Part shown: positions 1-11,432 of the stretch, in pieces | Position numbering within the stretch: the first letter of the stretch is position 1 | Layout of the letters: the number at the start of each line of letters is the position of its first letter | From: Anthonomus grandis grandis | Lineage: Eukaryota > Arthropoda > Insecta > Coleoptera > Curculionidae | DNA length: 64,000 bases | Reading direction: 5' to 3' | Assembly: GCF_022605725.1 (NCBI RefSeq) | Contig: NC_065567.1 | Coordinates: forward strand, 26,453,127-26,517,126 | Made by a program: the position numbers and the translations under genes | The notes under the pieces: model-generated | Told to the model about the DNA's origin: nothing | The model's input: only the letters and a program-made list of their open reading frames with translations | Databases searched by the model: none

Positions 1-480
1 CTTTGGAGATCGATATCTCGGCTTCTACCGGTCCGATCTGGAAAATTCCAACGGTTTTGTCTTAGTTTCGTCCTTCTGAATCCAACGAGACTATCTGCAA
101 TGTCGTAGCTTCTACGATAGCCGAGATATGGCATTTTTGATGCCCATTTTTGGCCTCAAAAACGAGGTCGAAAAAATACTCGATTTCTTAGTTCTGCTCG
201 GATTCCCTTATAACCCGGTATTTTCGTGATGTAGGTGATGGGAATTAGCCGCTGGTCTAATTAGTGCGAAATCGAAAAAAAAATGCGGTGGAAAAATCCA
301 TGCCCGGGGGATTTTTATAAGATTTTTTTGTACTAGGCCGTTTGTGACCCATATACGTGTCATTTTTCTTTCGTGACTTCGGTATTTCCATGATTTAGGT
401 TAGTAGGGACATATTAACTTTTTTTAATGAAAACACCCTGTGTAAGGGTGGAAACGGACCCTCCATTCACCTGTCCATGT
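1..480. repeat. Unassigned dispersed-repeat remnant at window start
   Basis: No open coding frame of note. The stretch repeats phrases such as 'gatatctcgg' and 'ttctacgatagccgagat' and ends in runs of A/T, a style that also appears in the unassigned segments at 5.4-5.6 kb and 54.3-55.3 kb. I read it as the edge of a mobile-element remnant that continues outside the window; the family is not recognised. Confidence 0.3.
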
Positions 481-1284
481 AGGTTTGCTTCAATAAATAT
501 TCAAACAGTGAACAAAAGCCTTTTCCCCTTTTCTCTCCAACAATAGGAAAATTTATTTGTTAGTTCTACGCCCACTTTGGATGCGTCCGTGCATTTCCAC
601 GGGAAAAAAAGGCAGGAAGAGATAGATTTTCCTGATTTAAATAAGCCAGTTATTTATTGTTATGTCGCTTACGGTAGGAACAAGCAACGAAAAAAATAAT
701 ACAAAGAAAGGGCGATCCGGGTAAATTGGTTTTTCCACATTTTGGCTGTTTTAAAACCGGCTCTGATTCCTTTAATTACTTTACTGGGAAATTTTTAATT
801 AATGTTATAAGTTCGTAGTAGCCGAGTCCGCCAATAAATTTTTACTTTATCGCTTTTGCCGCATGCCGCCGCATGCTACTTTTCTCGTGTACAATATAAA
901 TGGAGAAAGAACTTTCATATATCCTTAGAGCTTCTTGTTAGGAAACTTTTCGAGATATTGCAGAGAAAAAAATAAAATAGAAGGGAAACTTTCGAGGAAT
1001 ATGATATTTTATGGTCGTAGGAAACTAATAAACACTAAAGCGGGCTAATCTAAATGAAAATATATTCAGGCAGGAGAAAAATTATTTCGTTTAACCGCGG
1101 TAATCCGGATTTATGGACGCATTCAAATTTCGCGGGGGTATTAAATTAATGTTTCGACGTCAACTCGTAAATAACCGGCCAAAATTACGTTGATGTTGTC
1201 TTTTGTGAGTTACGAAATTTCTAGAATATGCATATTATATTTCATGGCTCTCCTAATTCATTCATACTATATAAAGCTACTTAT

Positions 1285-1500
1285 TGGTTTATATAAGCCA
1301 ATAGCGGATCAACGATATCTAGGTTAGCGAATCTTCCGAACAGTGATCTACCGCATCGCCGCTAGAAGGCCATTTGACAGTACATTTTACTTCAGTTCGG
1401 AACATTGGCGCGACTTTTAAATTGAAACAAATAAATACAGTGTAAATACACATTTCTAGTAGTCTTAAGTGATTGTGTTTAGTGTGTTGTAATTCATACC
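1285..1500 (+). repeat. LTR-like promoter repeat, copy A (uninterrupted)
   Basis: A TATA-like box (tatataag, about 1291) is followed about 100 bp later by 'cagttcggaacattggcgcg' and then 'tttctagtagtcttaagtga'. The same two blocks recur at 4750-4810 and 11380-11430, where they are separated by about 6.6 kb of inserted transposons. Here they are contiguous, so this copy shows the pre-insertion state. A TATA box with a conserved downstream leader fits a retrotransposon LTR or promoter-bearing repeat, but no coding region, primer-binding site or partner LTR was found. A short reverse-strand reading frame overlaps it and is not taken as a gene. Confidence 0.4.
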
Positions 1501-3015
1501 GCCACAAAATATTATATTTAAACTGGTTCTATATAGAACACAAATAACTGATAATTTCATTGTATTATTCCTTTGACGCGATGACGTAAACCAATTCAAC
1601 GATAACTTAATAACTTACAATTATTAGGCAAAAATCGCAGTTTGATTTACTAACGCAAATTAAACAAATTTTAATTTATATTTAGAGCCCCTATATGTTA
1701 ATAATATGCAAATGGTTATGTTAATCAGGATATTTGCATACGTTAACAGGCCAAATATTGTGTAGATTTTATAATAATGGCTTGCTTGAACAATAATTAA
1801 TTAACTATCGCCAAATGTATGTGTGTATTTTGATAACAGAATAAATAAATACATGATAATGTAGGGCTGTTTGGGTTTCGGGTAACTTGTTGGTTGTTAA
1901 ATATTGTTTTATCGTTTTCGGTATTGGATTTAAATAAGAAAACCGGAAGAACTAAACGAGGTCACGAAAAAATTACTTAATAAATTTCAATAATTAATAA
2001 CCCCTTCTTAAAAAAAAAGAACCCTCCCCAACCAGTACGTTTTATTCACTTTTTCATTTACTTTTATACGTTTTTTCCTCCCTTCATGCCACCGCGTTCC
2101 CTAATTACATATTTAATTAAGGAACTTTTTCAAAAGGACGGCTTACAACATCATTAATTTCCCCTGAAAAATGGTAGTTAGCAAAGGAGAGTTTTCAGTG
2201 ATTTTTTTTTCGTCCATTGTATCGCCTTTAAAGGGACTTTACGCCCGATTTCGAGGACAAAAAGAAAATTAGGGTGCCCGTTGCCGAATAAATGTTTTCA
2301 ACCGTGAAATATTTCACACGGTTTTTGTAAAAGGTCTCGCCTCTATCCCCCGCGTCCTAATCGGCGAGAGCGAGACACTAAAAGACTTGTTTCGTGAATT
2401 ACTTTGTTTTTTCCAACCTGTTTGTTGTGTACGAGAAACGACGTGTTTTTCTATATAAATCCTTAAAAAAGAAAAGCGTGTCCACAAATATATGCATAAC
2501 ACCGACAAAGAAATCCAGCAATTTCCCAAACGTTTACAAAGTAGTTTCCTTTAAAGGGAGGGAGAAAAAAAAAGCGAAGCTTACACCTAATAGCTCGTAA
2601 CGTGATAAGCGTTGATTAAACGGAAATTCCATGCGTCTATTTACCCAATAACGCTGAAAACCGGGTGGCGATAACTCGGCGGCCGCTTTTCACAAACATC
2701 GGACGAAAACATGTTTGTTAAAATTTACATCGCTTGATTGCCGGCTTTGTTACCCTAAACTGAATACTAAACACCGAACAAACTACTTACTGTCCGAAAC
2801 TTTAATTTGCATCTAAATCATCGTTCGTTTTTGGTATTCACTCGGTGTGACGCCACGCGGGGCTATACGGTCTGTGATATGCATCGCTAATAGTTTTTAA
2901 TTAAAAATAAACTTTATGCCGCATTCGATTTATATTAACAAGTAACGTTTAAATAAAATATGGGGAGAAAATCCTTCTAAATCCAACAAGAACATCCGCA
3001 AGGTCGTAGATATTA
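1501..3015. other. AT-rich stretch, no gene recognised
   Basis: Contains homopolymer runs and only short reading frames of 60-70 codons without family motifs. I see nothing that supports a gene or RNA. Confidence 0.4.
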
Positions 3016-3020
3016 TATTA

Positions 3021-3643
3021 GACAAGATATCCTCTAAGACAGTACACCATAAAATGATGATCTTCATTTAAATTTTTGCTTGTATTTACTTAACAAATTC
3101 GGTTCAAAACACTTTTATTTTCTTTCAATTTCTACTGTTACGGCTTTTACTTTCCTTCTGTGTAGAGTTTTTCTACATTAATAGGTACAACCATCTATAA
3201 AAATCATATATAGATGATTTTATGAGGGTTTGTAGTTAGCAAGGCTTTATATAGTAAAAATAAATAACTCTATACCGTTGATTGAATATTTGGTCAACCC
3301 AAATATTCAATCAACGCTACCACGAAATGTAGCCAAACAGAACGGAATTCCCCAGTTTATTGCTCTATACACTTCTGAAATAGAGTATAGACAAGATATC
3401 CTCTGACAGTACACCATAAAAATGATGATCTTCATTTAAATTTTTGCTTGTATTTACTTAACAAATTCGGTTCAAAACACTTTTATTTTCTTTCAATTTC
3501 TACTGTTACGGCTTTTACTTTCCTTCTGTGTAGAGTTTTTCTACATTAATAGGTACAACCATCTATAAAAATCATATATAGATGATTTTATGAGGGTTTG
3601 TAGTTAGCAAGGCTTTATATAGTAAAAATAAATAACTCTATAC
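3021..3643. repeat. Pair of about 255-bp direct repeats with a short spacer
   Basis: The block beginning 'gacaagatatcctct' and ending 'ataactctatac' occurs at 3021-3275 and again at 3390-3643. The copies are nearly identical, differing by small indels such as 'ctctaagacagt' versus 'ctctgacagt'. The spacer of about 115 bp holds a perfect hairpin. Either a recent tandem duplication of a roughly 370-bp unit or a terminal-repeat miniature retroelement would give this picture. No primer-binding site, polypurine tract or target duplication could be identified, so I leave the class open. Confidence 0.75.
3276..3316. repeat. Perfect 18-bp hairpin, 5-nt loop
   Basis: The arms at 3276-3293 and 3299-3316 are exact reverse complements, with loop 'tcaac'. 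The hairpin sits in the spacer immediately after 'ctctatac', which ends the first direct repeat. It is too short for an ordinary MITE and is not followed by a T run that would suggest a terminator. Confidence 0.85.
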
Positions 3644-4714
3644 ATTATTCTATCATAAACACAGACAGAAAATTCACAATAAATCGGTTTTGAGAAACTG
3701 AATCAAAAACGTTTAAATAAATTATAATATTATATTAAATAAAATATAAATATTATATAATTAAATAATTAAAATTATCCACGTATTAAATAAGGAGGAA
3801 TCTACATCGCCTGTTGCAGATAATATAACCAATCGCCAAAAACTAGGCAATCAGCACTACTCACTCGTCAAACGTCAACGTCATTACCATTATTTAATAT
3901 ATTTTTTGTTGGCAACACTAAAAATGTTCAGAGTGATCAACATCAAAAGTCATTTTTGGGTATGTCCAGGAATATTTATTAAGTTCGTGTTTGCACATAA
4001 TCAGACTAAGTAAATATTGATTTTATTTACATAATACCTGTGAACTGATACGGTTTATTTCATTTGAGGCCTATTTATTACATCCCTTTTTTTTTAAGAA
4101 AGCAACCGTATCCGTGTCTAATAAATCTTTTCCGTGGCCTTTCTCGGTGCCTCTCAAAGCCAAAATCTCATTTGGGAAATGGATAACATAAACTCGGCGA
4201 GTTAGGACAGCACTTTTTGCGGTAGGGAGGGCAGATAAAAAATTCATGACTTCCACCAAAAGGCTATTTATTTCGGTGTAATGAAGCGTATTAATAAATA
4301 TTAAAAAGGGCATAAATATACTATAGAGGTGAGGTTGTTTATTATTTGCTCTAACCGCATTTTCTATATATCGCGTATTTTCGCAGCAAATTGAAAGAAA
4401 CCGGGGGATAAATAAAAATAAATAACCGCCACGTTTCGGAGTATGTGTGTACGGCAAATACCGTAAATTTAATAATAAAAGCCCGCTCGCTGTGTGTCCA
4501 ATACAATATAAAATAAATTTTCACTGTATTTTCTATTGATTAAACTAAGGCCCTTTCTTATGGCTAAAGCGTGAAGAAACTCGTCAAATTCCACAATTCT
4601 TGCCGTTTAGATTACGAGTTATGCACAGTGCCGCATTCTTTTTTACTTTTTAAAATTTTATTAAAATCACACCGCACGACGTCTCAAAGGTCAACGAATC
4701 TTTCGGAATTATGG
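3644..4714. other. No gene recognised
   Basis: AT-rich sequence. The longest reading frame (reverse strand, 128 codons, 4071-4457) has no recognisable domain and no splice or homology support. Confidence 0.4.
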
Positions 4715-4812
4715 TCAGCCGAGTATATAAGGAGCCGCGTCAGTTGGCTTGACAGTTTAGTTCGGAATATTGGCGCGAAAATTAAATAGTTATTTAATAT
4801 ATACAGTGCTTT
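4715..4812 (+). repeat. LTR-like promoter repeat, copy B left part
   Basis: A TATA box (tatataagg, about 4723) precedes 'ttgacagtttagttcggaat' and 'attggcgcgaaaattaaata', matching copy A at 1372-1440. The continuation of copy B lies at 11380-11430, so the repeat was split by the insertions between. Confidence 0.5.
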
Positions 4813-4872
4813 CATTTCAAAACGATCCACCCTTAATAACTTTCTTAAAAAAAAAAACACGTCAAATTAGAT

Positions 4873-5612
4873 ATACAGGGGGACATATAATTATGCATTT
4901 ACTGAAGTTCTGTCAATCACCTCCTCACCTTAATATGTCAAATGGGAACCCCCCCCCCCCATCGTGTGATACATCATAGTAAGGAGCGTGAAATTCTCTA
5001 TTCAACGGTATTAAAAAAAAAAATGAAATCGGTACATGTGTAAGCAAATAGTTAGCGAAAATGTCTAGAAATAATGAATATTTCATTTACGCCAAACTTT
5101 GGTATTTTAAATGAATAAAAAAATAACTTATATAAAATCAATTTATTTGGAAATCCCATTGATATATCTTCCTCTCTTGCACTCATAGAGTTCTTATGGG
5201 AAGTACTAGAAGGAGTAATCGAACATGCAAGTGCTTGTCCTCATTTTAAAGGCAATTAAATATACTTTTTAAAAATGAGAAAATCCAATATAGTGCCCAT
5301 AAGAAAAAATAAAGTTGATGATGATCGGAAAAAAACGAAACGTCATGTTGTAATACATAAAAAGTGGCAATGAAAAACTGTTTTTAGTTTTCCGATATCT
5401 CTTTAAATAAAATCGGTAGAAGGTAAAAACGATTTTGACAAATTTCGGTTCTTTTTGGGATATCTCCGGAAGTATCCGGAATTTTTAAATTTTTTAAACG
5501 TCATTTTATTAAGCTCCAAATTGCGCAACTTTCCGTCCATTTAGCCGACCCTGTAACTCTTACGGTTTCCGAGATTCCAATGGTCACCCTTGAATTTGGG
5601 ACACCCTGTACT
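4873..5612. mobile_element. Possible MITE with TACAGGG-type ends
   Basis: The left edge reads 'tacagggggacata' and the right edge 'gggacaccctgta', which are approximate inverted repeats of the Tc1/mariner end type. Between them are a C homopolymer near 4950 and phrases such as 'gatatctccggaagtatccg', with no coding frame. The end similarity is short, so the call is tentative; the segment could be two unrelated element edges. Confidence 0.35.
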
Positions 5613-5843
5613 AACAAATAATCCCTTTATGTTTCAAACATTAGATTCAGAATAAAGATTAATTGTAGGATACTGGATTTTTTTTTTATTATCTTTAACC
5701 CTTTGTGTGCTAGTGTGCCTGCGGTGAGGACACTTACAAATTAATTTTTACTGACGGTCCTGGTGTGCTTACAGCGAAGATATCATTGATGACGTATGCG
5801 TGTCGCTACTCTAAATTTAAGCTCCAATAAGAGTCGAGTATTA

Positions 5844-7053
5844 CGAGGGCGGGTCAATAAGTCCTTGACTTTTTGAGTTTCCCGCCATTTAATGGAAATA
5901 GCAACTCTGCTCCTGTCAACAGAGAACTGTCAGTTGTTGCCTGTCAAAATTTGAACAAGCTGCGTCATTTAGTTTGTGTTTGATAGCTGTTGATAGCAGA
6001 CTACCACTCGTTTTGAGAAGAAAATGGAAAAAAGTGAATTCCGTGTGCTCATTTTTACGGAAAAAAACCATCACTCAAACCAAGGCTAAGCTTGATAAAT
6101 ATTATGGGGACTCTGCACCATCCATTTCCATGGTAAAGAAGTGGTTTACTGAATTTCGATGTGGCCGTACAAGCACGGAAGATGCCGAACGTTCTGGACG
6201 CCCAGTCGAGGTCTCTACACCCAAAACAATCGCAAAAATTCACGATATGGTTTTAGCCGATCGGAGATTGAAAGTGAGAGAGATTGTGGATCTCACATGG
6301 TTCAATAGTTTTAATTTTGAATGATCATTTGGGTATGAGAAAGCTTTCCGCAAGATGGGTGCTCACAATCGACCACAAACGCAACCGTGTGACAATTTTC
6401 CAGGAGTGTTTGGCGTTATTCAACCGCAATATGGACGAATTTTTGATGTGGATCCACCACAACACGCCGGAGACCAAGCAGCAGTCAAAACAGTGGATTT
6501 CTCGGGGTGAATCGGTGCCCAAGAAGGTAAAGGTGGGTTTGTCAGCCAAAAAAGTCATGGCGACCGTTTTTTGGGATGCACGCGGTATAATCCACATTGA
6601 CTATCTTCAAAAGGGGAAAACAATCAATGGAGAATATTATACCAACTTATTGGAGAGATTCAATGAGGAACTGAAAGAAAAAACACAACATTTGGCCAAA
6701 AAAAAAGTTCTTTTCCACCAGGAAAATGCAACCGTCCACACATGTGCAGTTTCCATGGCAAAAATCCATGAATTAGGTTACAAATTACTTCCTCATCCGC
6801 CCTATTCTCCAGATTTAGCCCCCAGTGACTATTTCCTATTCCCAAACTTAAAGAAATGGCTCGGCGGAAAGAGATTTGACTCCAACGACGAAATCATCTC
6901 TCAAACAAATGCCTATTTTGATGACCTCCCTTTGAAGGGATAAAAAAATTGGAGAAACGTTGGATTAAGTGTATAGAACTCAAAGGAGACTATGTTGAAA
7001 AATAAAATAACTTTCTATATCCAAAAAGTCACGGACTTATTGACCCGCCCTCG
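5844..7053 (+). mobile_element. mariner (DD34D) transposon nested in piggyBac
   Basis: Terminal inverted repeats of about 34 bp begin 'cgagggcgggtcaataagtc' at 5844 and end with the complement at 7053, and TA target duplications sit at 5842-5843 and 7054-7055. The 1.2-kb length fits the family after small deletions. It lies between the piggyBac 5' end and the piggyBac transposase, so it inserted later. Confidence 0.9.
6024..7005 (+). pseudogene. mariner transposase, broken
   Basis: Reading starts at the ATG of MEKSEF (6024) and ends ELKGDYVEK plus stop (7005). Recognisable blocks are the helix-turn-helix stretch MVKKWFTEFRCGRTSTEDAE, then SHGSIVLILNDHLGM, then YSPDLAPSDYFLFPNL. There are frameshifts near 6052, near 6285 (the reading jumps between two overlapping frames) and near 6935. 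The segment that normally carries the first catalytic aspartate is deleted, since NMDEFL runs straight into MWIHHNTPE. The second aspartate is replaced by glutamate in HQENATVH. Only the third catalytic Asp (SDY) remains, so the enzyme is certainly inactive. Confidence 0.9.
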
Positions 7054-7359
7054 TATTTGGACAGTTTGCATATTATTAATGTTCGCACGTGGTATTGTTG
7101 TGGTAACAAGTTTCCCTGTTTTTTGGTTGTTAGAGCCGTTTTTGGGACCATGGGTGGTAAGATTTGCTTTTATATTAGAAATAAAATATCTAGGATGATA
7201 TTTATATTATCGCTAGAATGTAATTTTGAGAAAAAGGTATTAGTTTTATAAAAAATATATGGTGTGCTCAGGGCGGTGACACCAGTCTTTTATTAGGCAA
7301 ATAATTTTCTCAAAATTTCATGAGTGTTTTTTTATAGGATTTTATTGTTATTTACAGAT

Positions 7360-8690
7360 AAATTTTATAACAAGCTTATAAATCTCAACTCCATTGACCT
7401 GTATGATTATTTGGAAGAAATTCCTTGTGACAACATTAGCGAGTTAGGAGATGTTAGTGAAGATGAGATTGAAGGGGACGCAGAAATAGTAGGCCCAAAA
7501 AAAACTATATGGACTAACTCCAACTCACACTGTGTTCGAAATTTTAAAGAATTTGGAGAAGAAATAGGACCAAACATTCCCACCGATATAGAAACCCCTA
7601 TCGACATGTTTTTGCATATATTCCCTAAGCATCTATTAGACCACATAGCTTTTCAAATTAACTTATATGCCTTGCAAAGAAGCGGAGGTAATAGTCATGC
7701 ATTTACGCCTACTAATGTAAAGGAAATAAAGGGTTTTATTGCAATAAATTTGATAATGGGCATAAAAAAGCTACCCAGCTACAAGGATTACTGGTCCTCA
7801 CGATTGGAAATGAGAGATCCATTCATAAGTACAATAATGTCAAGAGACAGGTTTTCATGGATGTTAGCCAACCTGTACCTAAACGACAACTCTGTACAGC
7901 CTGGCCGTGATCACCAAAACTTTGATAAGCTTTACATATTACGGCCTTTGTTAGATGTATTAACATCAAGCTATTGATGAGTCGATGATCCGATTTAAAG
8001 GACGAAGCTCCCTAAAACAGTATATGCCAAAGAAACCAGTAAAACGTGGCTATAAAGTTTGGATTCGTCATTGGATTGTTAATTTCAGATTTACACTGGT
8101 AAAATAGGTCAAATGACCGAAGAGTCTCTTGGTGATAGAGTTATTAGAGACCTTATGAGAGACTTAGTTGGAAAAGGGTACGAACTATATGTTAAGAATT
8201 ATTTTAATTCGGTCGAGCTGCAAAAACAACTGCAAACTGAGTTGATTTACGCTTGCGGTACCGTCAGAAAAGATCGAAAGAATTTACCAACAGATCTACT
8301 AGATGACAAGCAGTAACAAGGGGTGAATTCGATTGGAGAGTTAGCACTGATGGGTTGACATTTTTGAAATGGATGGATAATCCATTGCATCTGGATCCAT
8401 GCAAAAATCAATGGGTTTCCTGCAAAAAAAAAGATGGTTCCGCCAAAGATGTTGCTTATCCTGAACTAATAAAGAAATATAATACGCATATGGGATACGT
8501 GGATAAGACGGACATACTAAAAATGAGGTTGACCGAAAGTCGAAAAAGTGGTGGCATAGAATTTTTTTCTATTTCATAGATTTATCCTTAGTAAATGCAT
8601 TCATATTGTATCAAAAAAGAACGGATTCCAATGCGCAACTTTCGCTAAAACTTTTTCGACTTTCAGTGGGCCTAGGACTTGTGGGAGAAG
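7360..8690 (+). pseudogene. piggyBac transposase, N-terminal and central part, broken
   Basis: Reading includes an acidic N-terminal region (ISELGDVSEDEIEGDAE), the DDE_Tnp_1_7-type core MFLHIFPKHLLDHIAFQINL, and then, after a stop and frame change near 7975, DESMIRFKGRSSLKQYMPKK with the first catalytic Asp. Further breaks lie near 8105, 8313 and 8560. At the second catalytic position the usual DNYFNS reads KNYFNS, so that Asp is lost. The third site, VDKTD, is present. A run ending 'ttatttacag' at 7349-7358 could be an intron acceptor just before the first coding block. The reading decays after VGLGLVG, where the nested LINE begins. Its C-terminal zinc-binding region resumes at 10.9 kb. Confidence 0.85.
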
Positions 8691-8759
8691 ATAGAAAGAA
8701 AGAAAGAAAATGTGCTATATTACGTAAGAATAATCTTGTGTACAAGCATCCTACAAGCT

Positions 8760-10895
8760 AAAAAAAAAACAAAACAAAAATACAATTTCAACAATTGACA
8801 AAACAATGAACAAAATTAAATACAAGAAGACAAAACTTTTTGAACATACTTGAATTAAAGATGAGAAAAAAGGAACAAAAAAAAACTTTCCAACATGTCC
8901 AAGGTTAAAACCTATCATTAAAAAAGTCATACAGGTTATAATATGCCTTAGCCAATAAAAGCGACTTTAATTCTCTTTTAAATTTAACACACAGAGGAAC
9001 ATGATTGTAAATTTTTTTACTTATGTAAATTAATGAGTTTTTGGTAAGGGAAGACGTAGGAATAGGTAGGGGAACATCATTTACACGACGAGTCAAATGG
9101 CCAGTGTCAGAGGGTAGTTTGGGAATTTTGTGACTAAGAGCAGCTGTTTCTAAGATAAAGAGTGAAAAAAGAGTTAGGATTTTTTCAGAAATGAAGAGGG
9201 GTTTGCAAGAATCTCTTAACTTAGCAGAACACAGGTATCTAACTGCTTTTTTTTGAATAACAAAGATAATGTTAAGTAGCCCCTTATTGGTTAAACCCCA
9301 AAAAAGCAAGCCATACCGAATATGAGATTCAATAAGTGAAAAGTACACTGAACGTGCAACCACCCCTCCCAGCTCTTGTTTTGCCATTCTTACTGCGAAA
9401 CATCCAGAAGATAATTTCCCAGCTAAATGTAAAATATGATCTTCAAACCGAAGGCGACCATCAATGGTAATTCCTAGGAACTTGCAGCACTCTTTATTCT
9501 GCAAGAGGGAATTTTCGTCAAACATCAGACCCTGAACATCGCACTTAAACCCCATAATAGACGTCTTTCTTACATTAAACACGAGCCTGTTGGAAGCACA
9601 CCACCCTGATAAAATCTGAAGGTCTTCAAGGATACAAGTCTTAATATAGTCAGAATTTTTATGGCTCCATAGTATGGTGGTATCATCAGCAAACTGAACC
9701 ACCTTGCCCTGCAGTTTCAATGAACTCAAGTCATCCACATACAGTAAAAATAACAGTGGTCCCAACACTGAACCCTGGGGAACACCGCATTTTAGGGATC
9801 TAGAAGCAGACAAACGCCCAGACACTGAAACCTTCTGAGTACGATTTGATAGATAGGACTCAAGCCATCGCAACGCTACGCCTCTAAAACCATATTTATC
9901 GAGCTTAGATAACAGTATTCCATGATCCACACAGTCAAATGCTTTGGATAGATCACAAAACACTGCCGCCGATGACTCTCCAGAATTCAAGGACACATAG
10001 ACGCTCTCCAAAAAGCTAAAAACAGCATCATGAATCCCTTTACCGGCTTGAAATCCAAACTAATTTGCAGACAAAATGCCATTATGATGTAAAAAGGACA
10101 AAATTCTGCTTTTTGCAAGTTTTTCAATTATCTTAGAGAGGGTAGACAAAATAGAAATGGGACGGAAATTACAAGGCTAATCCAAATCTCCACCCTTATG
10201 AAGAGGGATAACCACTGCCTCTTTTAAACATGAAGGAAAAATGCCATTATGTAAAGAATTGTTTATGGCAGAAACTAAAGCATTTAAGGCTGAATCAGGC
10301 AAAAAGAGTAACAACCTCGAAGATATCCCATCAGCTCCAGATGATTTATGGTTTTTTAGGCGTTTGATTTCATTTTTTACTTCGGTAAGTTCGACAGGAT
10401 GAAAGAAAAATGAATGCTCAACCGACACTTGTTGAAGATAGTGCAGGGGATCAATGTTACTACGAATGCCCTTGAGCAAGATATTAGGTATATCACAATA
10501 ATAGTCGTTTAAAATGTCAGGTCTTAACTCCGGTTCAGATACTTTTCTATGGCAATGTCTAAAATCATTAATAATCGACCAACACTCTCTTTGTCTATTT
10601 GATGACATATTTAAGCGATCCCTATAATAATTAGATTTTGCTGCTTTCATTGTCTTTCTGTACAGACTACGGTATTTCTGATGATATACAAGGATATTTT
10701 CATTTGTGGTATATTTGCACAATTTAGTCAAAAAACGGAGGTTTTTAGCAGAAATTCTAAGGCCTCTTGTAACCCATGGTTTTCGTTTCTTAGTTTTAAG
10801 CCTCATTTTAGGAAAGCACTGATTGATCTTATCACACAGAACTTGAAAAAATAAAGTAAGTGGATCAGGAGCTGAACAAGGTTTACCGAAAAGGG
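8760..10895 (-). mobile_element. Non-LTR retrotransposon (CR1/Jockey group), 5'-truncated, nested in piggyBac
   Basis: The reverse-strand reverse transcriptase is flanked on both sides by + strand piggyBac coding sequence, so the insertion edges lie near 8760 and 10895. No endonuclease domain is present, which marks 5' truncation. Its 3' end (low coordinates) carries a T-rich, TTGTTTTG-like tail rather than a clean poly(A). The boundaries are approximate because no exact target duplication could be fixed. Confidence 0.75.
8905..10895 (-). pseudogene. LINE reverse transcriptase with two premature stops
   Basis: A single reading frame runs from DGRPLFGKPC through KPWVTRG, KSSGADGISS, AFDCVDHG, GVPQGSVLGPLLFLLYVDDL and the catalytic FADDTTILW to the C-terminal tail AKAYYNLYDFFNDRF. 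It is interrupted only twice, by TAG at 10177-10179 (after GGDLD) and by TAG at 10060-10062 (SAN*FGFQAG, where glutamine is expected). Both catalytic aspartates of FADD are present. The lineage looks CR1/Jockey-like from motif style; finer placement needs a phylogeny. A related copy lies at 15.4-16.2 kb. Confidence 0.85.
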
Positions 10896-10899
10896 GTCG

Positions 10900-11062
10900 G
10901 CCATCAGCAACGGCGAATCATTCAAACGTACTGTACCATACGAAATTCGGTACGACTCTTGTTCCCACATGCCTCTATATGGCAAGCCTGGAAGATATGC
11001 TTTTTGTAGTACCAAGGCGGAACCTCACAAATCAAGATGGCATTGTACAAGGTAGCTGTTGA
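10900..11062 (+). pseudogene. piggyBac transposase C-terminal zinc-binding fragment
   Basis: Reading on the + strand gives SFKRTVPYEIRYDSCSHMP followed by GRYAFCSTK and SRWHCTR before a stop. This matches the style of the piggyBac C-terminal cysteine-rich domain (PxxIRYDxxxHxP, then GRCxxC and a CxxC pair). It continues the transposase that breaks off at about 8.69 kb and shows that the LINE was inserted into the same gene. Confidence 0.7.
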
Positions 11063-11375
11063 TATTACATAGTTAATTATTGTTATTTTTTTAAGTGTGA
11101 TTTTACCTGTGCCTTTCAGATAAGAAAAACTGTTTCCGTCAATATCATACCAAATAAATTTTTTATAATCAATGTATTTTTCTAGCAATAAAAAATTAGT
11201 TTTTGCCAATTTTCTGCCTAGTGTCCTTACAGTGAGCACACCTCATTGTAACTAACTCATATGCAAAAAAAAAGACTTAATATTAAAAACGTATTAAATA
11301 ATCTTTAATCAATTGAGCAAAACAAAAATTTTCATCAAAAGTTAAAAAAAAATAAATCCGGCCTCAAAGGGTTAA

Positions 11376-11432
11376 GAATTTCTCTAGTAGTCATGAGTGA
11401 TCGTGTTTCTGTAGTGAACTGTGTTAATAAAT
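11376..11432 (+). repeat. LTR-like promoter repeat, copy B right part
   Basis: 'aatttctctagtagtcatga' and the following bases match copy A at 1450-1500. It begins immediately after the right-hand TTAA of the piggyBac element and completes the part left at 4715-4812. Confidence 0.5.

Larger units (their letters stand above)
5699..11371 (+). mobile_element. piggyBac-like transposon, decayed, with nested insertions
   Basis: Both ends are flanked by TTAA (5695-5698 and 11372-11375), the target duplication used by piggyBac elements. The outer ends start CCCTTTG on each side in inverted orientation. Subterminal motifs of the form GTGTGC...GTGAGGACACT lie near 5712, as a variant near 5762, at 7261-7285 and inverted at 11220-11242. 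Inside are a broken piggyBac transposase in two blocks, a nested mariner (5844-7053) and a nested reverse-strand LINE (about 8760-10895). Removing the nested insertions leaves roughly 2.3 kb, a normal length for the family. The whole element lies inside copy B of the LTR-like repeat. Confidence 0.8.

Noticed and set aside
3021..3643. Complete LTR retrotransposon
   Set aside because: The spacer between the direct repeats is only about 115 bp and lacks gag-pol, primer-binding site and polypurine tract.
4071..4457. 128-codon reverse-strand reading frame
   Set aside because: No domain, no splice context, residue mix typical of translated AT-rich DNA.
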